64,000 bases of DNA, taken from positions 124,001-188,000 of the forward strand of contig WBUN01000001.1 in NCBI GenBank assembly GCA_008933705.1, written 5' to 3'. This document shows, one piece after another, positions 14,521 through 26,625 of this stretch; position 1 is the stretch's first letter, and every line of letters starts with the position of its first letter. A program made the position numbers and the translations under genes. This DNA comes from Hyphomicrobiaceae bacterium (GTDB taxonomy: Bacteria > Pseudomonadota > Alphaproteobacteria > Rhizobiales > Hyphomicrobiaceae). The notes beneath the pieces were generated by a model. It was not told the DNA's origin, made no database searches, and saw only the letters and a list, made by a program, of their open reading frames with translations.

Positions 14521-15435
14521 TCAGCCCGCCGTGCGCACACGCCGTTTGCCCTCGCGGGCCCCATTCCGGGCACCTTGCAGGGGCCCTGCGATCCAGTCGA
14601 TGCGGTGGCGAGAGCCTGCACCCTGAGCCAGGACATGGCTCAGCACGGGCATGATGACGCCAAGGTCGCCTTCCAGCGTGTAGGAAGGATTGGCGATGAC
14701 GAGCCCGCAACCGTTGAGAGTGTCGGGATCGCTGGGCCGCCGGATCAACAGCTCGACACGCAGGAACCGGCGTTCGCCCATGGCCGCCAAGGCTTCGTGA
14801 AAGCGGGCTATCGGCTTTGGATCCTTGATCGGGTACCAGGCCACGAAGATGCCGGTGGCAAAGCGCTGCAGACCCTGGGCCAGGCCTTCGGCGATGCGGC
14901 CGAACTCGCCCTCCTGCTCAAAGGGCGGATCGATCAGAATGACCCCCCTGCGCTCCTTGGGAGGGAGAAGCGACCTGAGCGCGACCCAGCCGTCGAGTTC
15001 CATGACCTTCACGCGGCGGTCTCGGCCGACCGCGGCCCTTAGCTGCTCCAGCTCGTCCGGATGGATCTCGTTGACGATCAGAACGTCTTGCGGGCGCATC
15101 AAACGCCTCGCCAGGCAGGGGCTGCCCGGATACATGTTGATTGCGCCCGGCGCATTCTCTGCGCGCACGGCTTCAAGATAGGGTGCGAGGATTTGCGCGG
15201 CATCGTGGGGCAGGGTCCGCACGTCCCTGCCGAGCAGCCGGCCGATGCCATCGCGCCATTCCCCGGTCTTTCCGGCCGCCGCCGAGGTGAGGGGGTAGCG
15301 CCCGCGCCCCGCATGCGTGTCGATGACCCGAAACGGTGCGTCCTTGCGCTTGAGGTGCTCGATGATGAGCGTGAACACCGCGTGCTTGAGCACGTCGGCG
15401 AAGTTGCCCGCGTGGTAGACGTGACGGTAGTTCAT
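14521..15435 (-). CDS. rlmJ: 23S rRNA (adenine-2030-N6)-methyltransferase
   Basis: A 304-residue SAM-dependent methyltransferase. The N-terminus MNYRHVYHAGNFADVLKH is diagnostic of RlmJ. DTHAGRGRYPL is the SAM-binding motif I and LIDPPFEQ the catalytic (D/N)PP(Y/F) motif of amino-methyltransferases. It modifies A2030 of 23S rRNA. It is slightly longer than the E. coli enzyme, with an extra basic C-terminal tail. It is monocistronic, 178 bases after the end of mmsA on the same strand. Confidence 0.95.
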   Translation of the reverse strand: MNYRHVYHAGNFADVLKHAVFTLIIEHLKRKDAPFRVIDTHAGRGRYPLTSAAAGKTGEWRDGIGRLLGRDVRTLPHDAAQILAPYLEAVRAENAPGAINMYPGSPCLARRLMRPQDVLIVNEIHPDELEQLRAAVGRDRRVKVMELDGWVALRSLLPPKERRGVILIDPPFEQEGEFGRIAEGLAQGLQRFATGIFVAWYPIKDPKPIARFHEALAAMGERRFLRVELLIRRPSDPDTLNGCGLVIANPSYTLEGDLGVIMPVLSHVLAQGAGSRHRIDWIAGPLQGARNGAREGKRRVRTAG

Positions 15436-15613
15436 GGGACGACCTTGCGCCGCATGTGCCCTCCGATGTCAAGGCGCGCGGGGGCGTCCATCACCGGCGT
15501 CACACCGGCGCAGGCGGGCATGGCAATGCTTGCCCCGCAGGGGCAGCATCCAGTCTTGCGGTGCCCGTCGCCGCCCCGGGCCTGCTTCGATGTGCGGATG
15601 GACGCAGCTACCC

Positions 15614-17110
<1,497 letters not shown>

Positions 17111-17228
17111 GGCGCTTCTCCCATGCGTGTCATGCTGCGTATTGAGGCCTCGCTAGCACGCTGCTGCTGCGAGCGGCAAGGCGCGTTCCCTCGTAATGGC
17201 ATGGGCATTGGCGCACCGGCAGTGCGAA

Positions 17229-18131
17229 TTACCCATCGGGCAGGAACAACGACTTCGCCTTCTGTGCCTCCTCGGCAATGAAGTCGCTGGTCACGCGGAC
17301 GCGGAGCATGCCGGCGAGGTCGGCATGCGTGATGAGCCAGAAGGTCCGCCTGATGCGGACGTCACGCGGCAATACGGGCACCAGCTCTGGAATGCCCGCC
17401 GTCATGAAGTAGGGAAGCACGCACACGCCGGCTCCCGCCCTGGTGGCGTTGAGCTGTGCGATCAGATTGGTCGAGGCAAAGTTCGTCTTGAGGTCCTTCT
17501 CGATCAGGGGGAGGTAGTCGAGCTCGGGCGTGAAGATCATATCCTCGATGTAGCCGATAAGGCGGTGGTCCTTGAGATCGGCTGGCTTCAGGATGGGGCT
17601 TCGGCGGGCCAGGTAGTCCTTCGAAGCGAACAGGCCGAGCAGGTAGTCGGTGAGCCGGCGCGCCTTCAGACGGCCGGTGGTTGGCCGCGCCAGCACGATG
17701 GCCACGTCCGCCTCCCGCTTGGAGAGCGAGAACTGACGCGGCATGGCCACGAGATCGATCTCGAGCCCCGGGTGCCGCCGGCACAGGGTCCACAGGCGCG
17801 GTGCCAGGAAGATGGAGCCGAAGCCGTCGGGTGCACCGATACGCACGGAGCCCGTCAGAGACAGGTCCGCCTCGCCGATGTCGCTCAATGCCTGGTGGGC
17901 GGCCGTTTCGATCATCTCGGCGTGCGCCATCAGCCGTTCCCCGGCATCCGTCAGCTTGTAGCCGTGCGGGCTGCGCTCGAAGAGGGTGGCCTTGAGACCC
18001 TCCTCGAGGGCGGCGACGCGGCGAGACACCGTGGTGTGATCAACACCGAGCTGGCGCGCAGCCGTGGTCAGCTTGCCCGATCGTGCAATGGCCAGGAAAT
18101 ACCGAAGATCGTTCCAGTCGAAGCCATGCAT
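17229..18131 (-). CDS. LysR-family transcriptional regulator
   Basis: A 300-residue regulator. Residues 1-60 form the winged helix-turn-helix (DLRYFLAIARSGKLTTAARQLGVDHTTVSRRVAALE). The rest is the periplasmic-binding-like effector domain with the RIGAPDGFGSIFLAPRL start. HTTVSRRV in the recognition helix places it in the group that tends to act as repressors of metabolic genes. The start at 18131 begins the conserved MHGFDWNDLRYF; upstream frame to 18203 is probably leader. It lies upstream of mmsA on the same strand, so it may regulate it or be co-transcribed. The effector is unknown. Confidence 0.92.
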   Translation of the reverse strand: MHGFDWNDLRYFLAIARSGKLTTAARQLGVDHTTVSRRVAALEEGLKATLFERSPHGYKLTDAGERLMAHAEMIETAAHQALSDIGEADLSLTGSVRIGAPDGFGSIFLAPRLWTLCRRHPGLEIDLVAMPRQFSLSKREADVAIVLARPTTGRLKARRLTDYLLGLFASKDYLARRSPILKPADLKDHRLIGYIEDMIFTPELDYLPLIEKDLKTNFASTNLIAQLNATRAGAGVCVLPYFMTAGIPELVPVLPRDVRIRRTFWLITHADLAGMLRVRVTSDFIAEEAQKAKSLFLPDG

Positions 18132-18346
18132 GCGGGCAATGCTGGATTGGTGTTTGCGCACAGGGACGCGGCCATTAGTTCCATAGAGGTGCACAAACAG
18201 CAATGCTATGTTATCAACAAATGCAAAGCGTCTGTGCTGGCCCTCCTGAGCGCAGGGCAGACCATCAACTCGCCGATTCCCAAGCGCCGTCGACCGCCGG
18301 TTCGCGCACGGGTTGTCGTCGGATCGATTCCGGTGGGTTGAGGTCG

Positions 18347-19072
18347 TTGAGGAGGGTTCTGGAGCAGGCGCCTGCGAGAACCGCTGACGGTGCTCAGGTG
18401 GGCGCGAAAGAGGAGCTTCGACGGGTCGCCTTCTGGGCCGATGTGCTCACGGAAGCCGAGGCCGCACGCGCCATCAAAGGCATCTCGGAGCGGCGGTTTC
18501 CTGCTGGCAGCTACATTTGTCATCGCGGCGATCGGCTCGACTACTGGACAGGCGTGGTCACCGGGCTCGTCAAGATCAGCGCGATCTCGGTGGGCGGCAA
18601 GGCCATGACCTTTGCCGGCGCCGGGGCCGGGGGATGGTTCGGCGAGGGCAGCGTCCTGAAGAACGAGGCGCGCAAGTACGATCTGGTGGCGCTGCGCGAT
18701 ACCCATCTTGCCATGATGAACCGGGCCACTTTCATGTGGCTGTTCGACACGAGCGTAGGCTTCACCCGCTATCTGGTGCAGCAGCTCAATGAGCGGATGG
18801 GGCAGTTCATTGCCACCATCGAGTGCGATCGTATCCACGATCCGACCGCCCGCGTCGCACGTCATCTCGCCTGGCTGTTCAACCCGGTGCTGTACCCCAA
18901 CACCGGCAAGCGCATCGCAATCACTCAGGAGGAACTGGCACTGCTGGCAGGCGTGTCCCGGCAGATCGCGAACAAGAGCCTCATCAGGCTTGAGGCGGCG
19001 GGCTTGCTGGTTAATGACCGCTGCGGCATCACAGTGATCGACGTGGACCAGCTGGGTCGTTATGAGGGCTGA
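18347..19072 (+). CDS. Crp/Fnr-family transcriptional regulator
   Basis: A protein of about 241 residues with an N-terminal cyclic-nucleotide-binding-like beta barrel (PAGSYICHRGDRLDYWTGVVTGLVKISA) and a C-terminal winged helix (ITQEELALLAGVSRQIANKSLIRLEAAGLL). The barrel lacks the FNR cysteine cluster and the exact cAMP phosphate-binding RSA motif, so its signal is unknown. The start is uncertain: TTG 18347 after GAGG is proposed, GTG 18398 is possible, and the frame is open from 18203. It is divergent from the LysR gene. It could respond to growth or redox state; its targets are not visible. Confidence 0.87.
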   Translation: MRRVLEQAPARTADGAQVGAKEELRRVAFWADVLTEAEAARAIKGISERRFPAGSYICHRGDRLDYWTGVVTGLVKISAISVGGKAMTFAGAGAGGWFGEGSVLKNEARKYDLVALRDTHLAMMNRATFMWLFDTSVGFTRYLVQQLNERMGQFIATIECDRIHDPTARVARHLAWLFNPVLYPNTGKRIAITQEELALLAGVSRQIANKSLIRLEAAGLLVNDRCGITVIDVDQLGRYEG

Positions 19073-19206
19073 TCAGAAGGGTGCGGCCGCGCAGATCCAA
19101 AACCTTCGTAAGCTTAGCAGACAAGTCCTGCTCTGTCTGTCTAAAATCGCATTGAGCCGTGGTTCATTTTGTGGCTAGTTCACCCTAGCTGTCGGAGGCG
19201 GCCCAC

Positions 19207-19335
19207 GTGCTGACAGTGGATCAACAACAAGCGCGCAAAGCGCGAATGGCAGGCAAACCGGCGGATGCGGTGGCGAAGCGGCCGTCGCGAAGCCGGTCCT
19301 GCCACGCATTTTCCGGGAGGTGGTGTATCACGTGA
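19207..19335 (+). CDS. Possible leader peptide upstream of the acyl-CoA ligase
   Basis: A 42-codon frame starting at GTG after a good GGAGG site (19194-19198) and ending in a TGA that overlaps the GTG start of the ligase (GTGA). The product is basic and Arg/Ser/Lys-rich, with no known domain. The overlap is the usual geometry for translational coupling, so it may set ligase expression. No homologue is recognised and chance occurrence is possible at this GC content. Confidence 0.3.
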   Translation: MLTVDQQQARKARMAGKPADAVAKRPSRSRSCHAFSGRWCIT

Positions 19336-21319
19336 CTGTCGAGACAGCGCGCGCGACTGAGCAATTCGACACGATACCGAAGCTCTTGCTGCGTAACGCG
19401 GCGCAATACGCGGATCGGCCTGCCATCCGCCACAAGGACTACGGCATCTGGCAGACTTGGACCTGGGCCCGCGTGCACGATGAGGTGCGCGCGTTCGCGA
19501 TCGGGCTGAGGAAGCTCGGTTTCGAGCGCGGCGACACGGTGGCCATCATCGGCGACAATCGGCCCCGCCTCTACGCGACGTTCACCGCCGTTCAGAGCCT
19601 CGGCGGCGTCCCCGTGCCGGTCTATCAGGACTCCGTTGCCGACGAGATGGCCTACGTGCTCGAGCACGCCGAGGTGAAGATGGCGGTGGTCGAGGACCAG
19701 GAGCAGGTCGACAAGATCATCTCGGCCGCCGAGCGCCTGCCCAAGCTGCAGCGGATCATCTACGACGATCCGAGCGGCCTCAAGGACTACGATCATTCGA
19801 GCCTGCACTCCTTCGAGGATGTCGAGCGCCTCGGTCAGGAGGAGATGCGCAAGAATGCCGGTGCCGCCGGCTGGTGGCTCGACGAGATCGCCAAAGGCAG
19901 GGGCGCCGACGTCAGCGTCATGCTGTACACCTCCGGCACGACGGGCCGGCCCAAAGGGGTGATGCTGACCCACGAGAACATCGTCGTGTCGGGCCAGAAC
20001 GGCAACAAGTTCGACAATTTCACCGCCGACGACACGCTGCTTGCGTATTTGCCCATGGCGTGGGTCGGCGATCACATCTTCTCGTACGGCCAGGCCTTCG
20101 CCGGCGCCATGTGCATAGCTTGTCCCGAAAGTCCTGAGACGGTGGTGGAGGATCGGCGCGAGATCGGCCCGACGTATTTCTTTGCACCGCCGCGGGTGTT
20201 CGAGAACCTGCTGACGCAGATCATGGTGCGCATGGAGGACGCGAGCCGCTTCAAGAAGGGGATGTTCGACTACTTCCTGTCCGTTGCCAGGCGCTGCGGC
20301 GAGCAGATTCTCGATGGGCGGCCGGTGGGCATCAAGGACCGGCTGCTGTATCGGCTCGGCGATCTGCTCGTCTACGCACCGCTCAGGAACCGTATGGGGT
20401 TCAGCAACCTGCGCGTCGCCTACACGGCCGGCGAGGCGATCGGGCCTGAGCTGTTCCGCTTCTACCGCTCGCTCGGCATCAACCTGAAGCAGCTCTACGG
20501 GCAGACGGAGGCCAGCGTCTACATAACGCTGCAGCCCGATGGCGAGGTGTTCCCCGAAACCGTCGGCAAGCCCGGACCCGATGTGCAGATCCAGATCGCC
20601 GACAACGGCGAGGTGATGTTCAAGAGTCCCGGCGTATTCCTCAAGTACTACAAGAACGAGGAGGCGACGGCGGAGACCAAGACGCCCGACGGCTGGGTGC
20701 ACACGGGCGACGCCGGCTTCATCGACCAGCGCGGACATCTGCGCATCATCGATCGCGCCAAGGACGTGGGCCGGCTCAACAGCGGCGCGCTGTTTGCCCC
20801 GAAATACCTCGAGAACCGCATCAAGTTCTTCCCGGAGGTCAAGGAGGCGGTCGCCTTCGGTCACGGACGCGAGTACGTGACGATGTTCATCAACATCGAC
20901 CTTGTTTCGGTCGGCAACTGGGCCGAGCGCAACAACGTCTCCTATGCCAGCTATCAGGAGCTGGCCGCGCATCCGCAGGTCTACGAGATCATCCGCAAGC
21001 GCGTGGACGAGCTCAACAAGGCCCTGGCGGACGAGCCGCAGATGGCGGCCTCTCAAGTCAGGCGCTTCCTGATCCTGCACAAGGAGCTCGATGCCGACGA
21101 CGGCGAGTTGACGCGCACGCAGAAGGTGCGCCGCTCCTTCGTGGCCGACCGCTATGCCGTCCTGGTCAAGGCGCTCTACGACGGCTCCAAGGAATGCCAT
21201 GTCGCCACCGAGATGACTTTCGAGGACGGCCGCAAGGGCATTGTCGAAGGTGACATCCGCATCGTCGATATGGAGACTTATCCGGTGCGCGCGGCTGCAC
21301 CCATGAGGGAGGCTGCGGA

Positions 21320-21323
<4 letters not shown>
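19332..21323 (+). CDS. Long-chain acyl-CoA synthetase-like AMP-binding enzyme
   Basis: A 663-residue adenylate-forming ligase that activates a carboxylic acid with ATP and CoA. The P-loop YTSGTTGRPKGVMLTHENI is near residue 200, YGQTEAS is the adenine-binding A5 motif, and GWVHTGDAGFIDQRGHLRIIDRAKDVGRL is the hinge/A8 region. Size and the extra C-terminal part match the FadD15/bubblegum-like group found beside Liv-type transporters. GTG 19332 is preferred over GTG 19320 because of GGGAGG spacing. It heads a seven-gene operon and its stop overlaps the ATPase start by four bases. The acid is not known; an aromatic or branched acid is plausible. Confidence 0.93.
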
Positions 21324-22144
<821 letters not shown>

Positions 22145-22154
22145 GGAGTAGTGC

Positions 22155-23084
22155 GTGGTTCTTCTCGGCCAATTCCTCGAGGTTCTTGTCGGCGGCTTGC
22201 TGGCGGGCGTCCTCTATTCGCTGGTGGCGCTCGGCTTCGTGCTGATCTTCAAAGCCTCGGGCGTCTTCAATTTTGCGCAGGGAGCGATGGTCCTGCTGGC
22301 CGGGCTCGCCCTCGTGCGGTCGCTCGACTTTCTCGTTGCCAGAGGCTTTCCACTCTGGAGCTCCATCATCCTCGCGCTTTGCTTCGCCGGCGTCATCATG
22401 GCGATCACGGCGTGGCTGATCGAGCGCTTCGTGCTCGGCCCCCTCGTCAACCAGGACGGGCTGACGCTGTTCATGTCGACCATCGGCGCCACCTTCATTC
22501 TCGAAGGTGCATCGCAGATGATCTTCGGCTCGGACGTCTACCCCTTGCGCCTGTTTCCGACCGATGCCTGGTTTCTATTCGAGGGCCTGTTCCCGGGCGG
22601 CATCCTCGTCAACAAGCTCGACGTCTGGGGCGGTTTCATCGCCGGCATCCTGGTTGCGGGCCTGGCCGTCTTCTTCCAGCGCACCAAGACCGGCCGCGCG
22701 CTGAGGGCGGTGGCCGACGACCATGCCGCCGCTCAATCGGTCGGCATCCCCATCAGCTGGATCTGGTTCGTCGTGTGGCTGGTTGCCGGCCTCGTCGCGC
22801 TGGTGGCGGCGACGGTGTGGGGAACGAAGCTCGGCGTGCAGTTCTCCATCACCTTCCTGGCACTCAAGGCGCTGCCCGTCCTGATCATCGGCGGTTTCAC
22901 GTCGGTGCCGGGTGCCATTGTCGGCGGGTTGATCGTGGGCGCGGGCGAGAAGATCGCCGAGGTGTTCCTCGGGCCGCATATCGGCGGCGGCATCGAATAC
23001 TGGTTCGCCTACGTGCTGGCGCTCGCCGTCCTGCTGGTCCGCCCGCAGGGGCTGTTCGGCGAGCGCATCATCGAGCGTATCTGA
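22155..23084 (+). CDS. LivH-type ABC permease
   Basis: A 309-residue inner-membrane subunit with about eight hydrophobic helices. FLEVLVGGLLAGVLYSLVALGFVLIFKASGVFNFAQGA is the typical N-terminal block of LivH, and GRALRAVADDHAAAQSVGI is the cytoplasmic coupling loop. It starts at GTG 22155 after TGAGGAGTAG. It forms a heterodimer with the LivM-like permease encoded 13 bases later. Confidence 0.95.
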   Translation: MVLLGQFLEVLVGGLLAGVLYSLVALGFVLIFKASGVFNFAQGAMVLLAGLALVRSLDFLVARGFPLWSSIILALCFAGVIMAITAWLIERFVLGPLVNQDGLTLFMSTIGATFILEGASQMIFGSDVYPLRLFPTDAWFLFEGLFPGGILVNKLDVWGGFIAGILVAGLAVFFQRTKTGRALRAVADDHAAAQSVGIPISWIWFVVWLVAGLVALVAATVWGTKLGVQFSITFLALKALPVLIIGGFTSVPGAIVGGLIVGAGEKIAEVFLGPHIGGGIEYWFAYVLALAVLLVRPQGLFGERIIERI

Positions 23085-23097
23085 GGAGGTTGCGGGC

Positions 23098-24225
23098 GTG
23101 CTCTATCGCGAGGCCGGCCAGTTCAAGACAACGTACGCGGCGGACATGGCGATCTTCCCGATCCGGCAGGATCGGGTCGCGCTGGCGCTTCTGCTCGCCT
23201 TTGCCTTCGTCGGCGTTCCGCTGCTTTCTACCTACCACATTTGGCCGCTCGGCTCCGACTACCTGCTGCGCGCCATCCTGCTTCCGTTCCTGATCCTCGC
23301 GCTGGCCGCCATCGGCGTGAACATCCTCGTCGGCTATTGCGGGCAGATTTCGCTCGGCAGCGGCGCATTCATGGCCATCGGCGCCTACTCCGCCTACAAG
23401 TTCGGAACCGGCGTGCACCTGCCTATTGCCTGGCTCGGCACCGAGATCTCGATCGCACCCCTGCCGGTCTTGGCTTCGATCCTACTCGGCGGGCTGATGG
23501 CGGCGATCGTCGGCATCCTGTTCGGCATTCCCAGCCTCAGGATCAAAGGGCTCTATCTGGCGGTCGCGACGCTTGCCGCGCAGTTCTTCTTCGACTGGGT
23601 GTTCCTGCGCGTGAAGTGGTTCACCAACTACGCCCCGTCGGGGTCGGTCAACGCACCGGATCTCAACTTCTTCGGAGTGACGTTCCACACGCCCATCGAG
23701 CGCTACCTGCTGTGCCTGATCTTCGTGACCGTCTTCGCGTTCATGGCCAAGAACCTGGTGCGCGGCAATCTCGGGCGGCAATGGATGGCAATCCGGGACA
23801 TGGACATCGCTGCCGAGCTCATGGGCATCCGCCCGCTCTATGCCAAGCTCACGGCATTTGCGGTGTCGTCCTTCATCGTCGGTATTGCCGGCGCGCTGTG
23901 GGCGTTCGTCTATCTGGGCTCATGGGAGCCGCTAGCCTTCTCCATCGATCGTTCGCTGCAGCTCCTGTTCATGGTGATCATCGGGGGCTTGGGCTCGATC
24001 CTGGGCTCGTTCCTTGGCGCCGGCTTCATCCTTATCCTGCCGATCATGCTGAACCTGATCCCGACCGAGCTCGGCGTGCCGCTCTCGACCGAGACCATCA
24101 CGCATCTCGAGTTCATCATCTTCGGGTCGATCATCTGCTACCTGCTGATCAAGGAGCCGCACGGGTTCGCCAGGCTGTGGTCGATCGGGAAGGAGAAGCT
24201 CAGACTCTGGCCCTTCCCCTATTGA
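23098..24225 (+). CDS. LivM-type ABC permease
   Basis: A 375-residue membrane protein with ten or so hydrophobic stretches. GVNILVGYCGQISLGSGAFMAIGAYSAY is the LivM hallmark and RQWMAIRDMDIAAELMGI the coupling helix. GTG 23098 follows GAGGAGGTTGC. It has an N-terminal cytoplasmic extension of about 25 residues. It pairs with the LivH-like subunit. A 125-base gap follows before the substrate-binding gene, long enough for an extra promoter or a processing site. Confidence 0.95.
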   Translation: MLYREAGQFKTTYAADMAIFPIRQDRVALALLLAFAFVGVPLLSTYHIWPLGSDYLLRAILLPFLILALAAIGVNILVGYCGQISLGSGAFMAIGAYSAYKFGTGVHLPIAWLGTEISIAPLPVLASILLGGLMAAIVGILFGIPSLRIKGLYLAVATLAAQFFFDWVFLRVKWFTNYAPSGSVNAPDLNFFGVTFHTPIERYLLCLIFVTVFAFMAKNLVRGNLGRQWMAIRDMDIAAELMGIRPLYAKLTAFAVSSFIVGIAGALWAFVYLGSWEPLAFSIDRSLQLLFMVIIGGLGSILGSFLGAGFILILPIMLNLIPTELGVPLSTETITHLEFIIFGSIICYLLIKEPHGFARLWSIGKEKLRLWPFPY

Positions 24226-24350
24226 GGGTGGCCGGAGCAAGGGAATCCGGGGCCGCAACGCGGAGCGGCGGTCGCCGGTAGAAGAAGCGATGGAGCCCGC
24301 AAAGTTAGGTCCGGCAATGCAAGACCGGACCGATTGAGGAGGAGTAGGAA

Positions 24351-25667
24351 ATGGTTCGCAACACACTGGTATTGGCGGCTGCCGTCCTCACGGGCGCGGC
24401 GCTTGCCACGCCGGCCGCGGCGCAAGGCGAGCAGTTCATCCCGATCCTGTCCTATCGGACGGGCGCCTACGCCGTGAACGGCGTGCCTTACGCAAATGGC
24501 GTGGCCGACTACTACAATCTGGTCAACGAGCGGGACGGCGGCATCAACGGTGTCAAGCTTCTCGTCGAAGAGTGCGAGACGGGCTATGCCACCGACAAGG
24601 GCGTCGAGTGCTACGAGCGCCTGAAGGGCAAGGGGCCGACCGGCGCTGCCTTCATCAACCCGCTGTCGACCGGCATCACGTTCGCGCTGACCGAGAAGAC
24701 GACGACGGACAAGATTCCCATCATCACGATGGGCTACGGCCGTGCCGACTCCAAGAACGGCGCCGTCTTCATGTGGAACTTCCCGCTGCTCGGCACCTAC
24801 TGGTCGGCAGCCGACATCGCCATCCAGCATGTCGCGAAGGAATTGGGCGGTGCGGACAAGCTGAAGGGCAAGAAGATCTCGCTGCTCTATCACGACAGCC
24901 CCTACGGCAAGGAGCCGATCCCGGCGCTTCAGGCGCTGGCCCAGAAGCACGGCTTCGAGTTCACGCCCATCCCCGTCACCCATCCCGGCGTCGAACAGAA
25001 GTCGCAGTGGCTCTCCATCCGCCAGAACAAGCCCGACTATGTGCTGGTCTGGGGATGGGGTGTCATGAACGGCACCGCGGTCAAGGAGGCGGCGGCCGTC
25101 GCTTATCCGCGCGACAAGATGATCGGCGTGTGGTGGTCGGGCGCGGAGCCTGACGTGACGCCGGCGGGCGACCAGGCCGTCGGCTACAAGGCCCTCATGC
25201 TTCAGCACGGCGCCGGCAAGTTCAAGGTGCACGAGGAAATCCAGAAGCACGTCCATGCCAAGGGCAAGGGCCTCGGCAAGGACGACTTCGGCCAGGTGCT
25301 CTACAACCGCGGTGTGGTCAACGCCATGCTGGGTGTCGAGGCCATCCGCAAGGCGCAGGAGAAGTTCGGCAAGAAGCCGCTGACGGGCGAGCAGGTCCGC
25401 TGGGGTCTCGAGAACCTGAACCTGACGGAGGCGCGCATCAAGGAGCTGGGCTTCGAGGGCGTGCTGAAGCCGGTCAAGATCTCCTGCACGGACCACGAAG
25501 GTGCGCGCGATGGGCGCGTGCAGCAGTGGGACGGCAAGGCGTGGAAGGTGATCTCCGGTTGGTACACCGCCAACCAGGCCACCACCGAGCCGCTCGTGAA
25601 GGACATCTCGGCCAAGTACGCGGCGGAGAAGAAGATCACGCCGCGCGACTGCTCCAAGGAGAGCTGA
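24351..25667 (+). CDS. LivK-type ABC substrate-binding protein
   Basis: A 438-residue periplasmic binding protein. The signal peptide ends near PAAAQGEQF. The mature domain starts FIPILSYRTGAYAVNGVPYANGVADYYNLVNERDGGINGVKL, the pattern of LivK-like (Peripla_BP_6) receptors for amides, urea, short acids or aromatic acids rather than of leucine/isoleucine/valine receptors. Its larger size supports a non-amino-acid ligand. GAGGAGTAGG precedes the ATG. The ligand is unknown; the flanking CoA ligases argue for a carboxylic acid. Confidence 0.93.
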   Translation: MVRNTLVLAAAVLTGAALATPAAAQGEQFIPILSYRTGAYAVNGVPYANGVADYYNLVNERDGGINGVKLLVEECETGYATDKGVECYERLKGKGPTGAAFINPLSTGITFALTEKTTTDKIPIITMGYGRADSKNGAVFMWNFPLLGTYWSAADIAIQHVAKELGGADKLKGKKISLLYHDSPYGKEPIPALQALAQKHGFEFTPIPVTHPGVEQKSQWLSIRQNKPDYVLVWGWGVMNGTAVKEAAAVAYPRDKMIGVWWSGAEPDVTPAGDQAVGYKALMLQHGAGKFKVHEEIQKHVHAKGKGLGKDDFGQVLYNRGVVNAMLGVEAIRKAQEKFGKKPLTGEQVRWGLENLNLTEARIKELGFEGVLKPVKISCTDHEGARDGRVQQWDGKAWKVISGWYTANQATTEPLVKDISAKYAAEKKITPRDCSKES

Positions 25668-25728
25668 GCCCCGCGCTCGTCTCAACTGAACACGATCGGC
25701 GGGAGGCGGTGCGTCCGCCTCCCGCGCC

Positions 25729-26604
25729 ATGAACCGCAGGAGTGCCACCTCTGTGACTGAAGCCCTGGCAAAACCAGCCCCCGTCGCCAAGACCGAGGCG
25801 GCCACGCCGATTCTCGGCGTCCACAACATCGAGGTTATCTACGACCACGTCATCCTGGTGCTGAAGGGTGTGTCGCTGGAGGTGCCGGAAGGCGGCATCG
25901 TCGCCCTGCTCGGCGCCAACGGCGCCGGCAAGTCGACCACCTTGAAGTCCATATCCAATCTGGTGCGCTCCGAGCGCGGCGAGGTCACCAAGGGCCGCAT
26001 CGAGTTCAAGGGCGAGCGCGTCGACGGCATGACGCCCAACGACCTGGTGCGGCGCGGCTGCATCCAGGTGATGGAGGGCCGCCACTGCTTCGGCCATCTC
26101 ACCGTCGAGGAGAACCTGCTGACCGGCTCGTTCACCCGGCGCGACGGGCGCGGCGCAGTCGCTGCCGATCTCGATATGGTCTATGCGTACTTCCCGCGCC
26201 TCAAGGAGCGGCGCAACTCGCTTGCCGGCTACACCTCGGGAGGCGAGCAGCAGATGACCGCGATTGGCCGGGCCCTGATGTCGCGTCCGACTATGATCCT
26301 GCTCGACGAGCCTTCGATGGGCCTGGCGCCGCAGATCGTCGAGCAGATCTTCGAGATCGTGCGCGACATCAACACCAAAGAGCGGGTTAGCTTCCTGCTC
26401 GCTGAGCAAAACACCAACGTCGCTCTGCGCTATGCCAGCTACGGCTATATCCTCGAGAGCGGACGCGTCGTCATGGACGGCGATTCCAAGTCGCTGCGCG
26501 AGAATGAGGACGTGAAGGAGTTCTACCTGGGTGTTGGCGGCGGCGATCGCAAGAGCTTCCGCGATGTGAAATCCTACAAGCGCCGCAAGCGCTGGCTGGC
26601 TTGA
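25729..26604 (+). CDS. LivF-type ABC transporter ATP-binding protein
   Basis: A 291-residue ATPase. Walker A GANGAGKST is at 62-70, the signature is TSGGEQQMTAIGRAL, Walker B MILLDEPSMGLAP, and the C-terminus carries EFYLGVGGGDRKSFRDVKSYKRRKRW. A 30-residue N-terminal extension precedes the core; an in-frame GTG at 25753 is a possible later start. It is the partner of the LivG-like ATPase and lies 61 bases after the binding-protein gene. Confidence 0.94.
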   Translation: MNRRSATSVTEALAKPAPVAKTEAATPILGVHNIEVIYDHVILVLKGVSLEVPEGGIVALLGANGAGKSTTLKSISNLVRSERGEVTKGRIEFKGERVDGMTPNDLVRRGCIQVMEGRHCFGHLTVEENLLTGSFTRRDGRGAVAADLDMVYAYFPRLKERRNSLAGYTSGGEQQMTAIGRALMSRPTMILLDEPSMGLAPQIVEQIFEIVRDINTKERVSFLLAEQNTNVALRYASYGYILESGRVVMDGDSKSLRENEDVKEFYLGVGGGDRKSFRDVKSYKRRKRWLA

Positions 26605-26625
26605 GCGCAACGACGGATTTCACCT

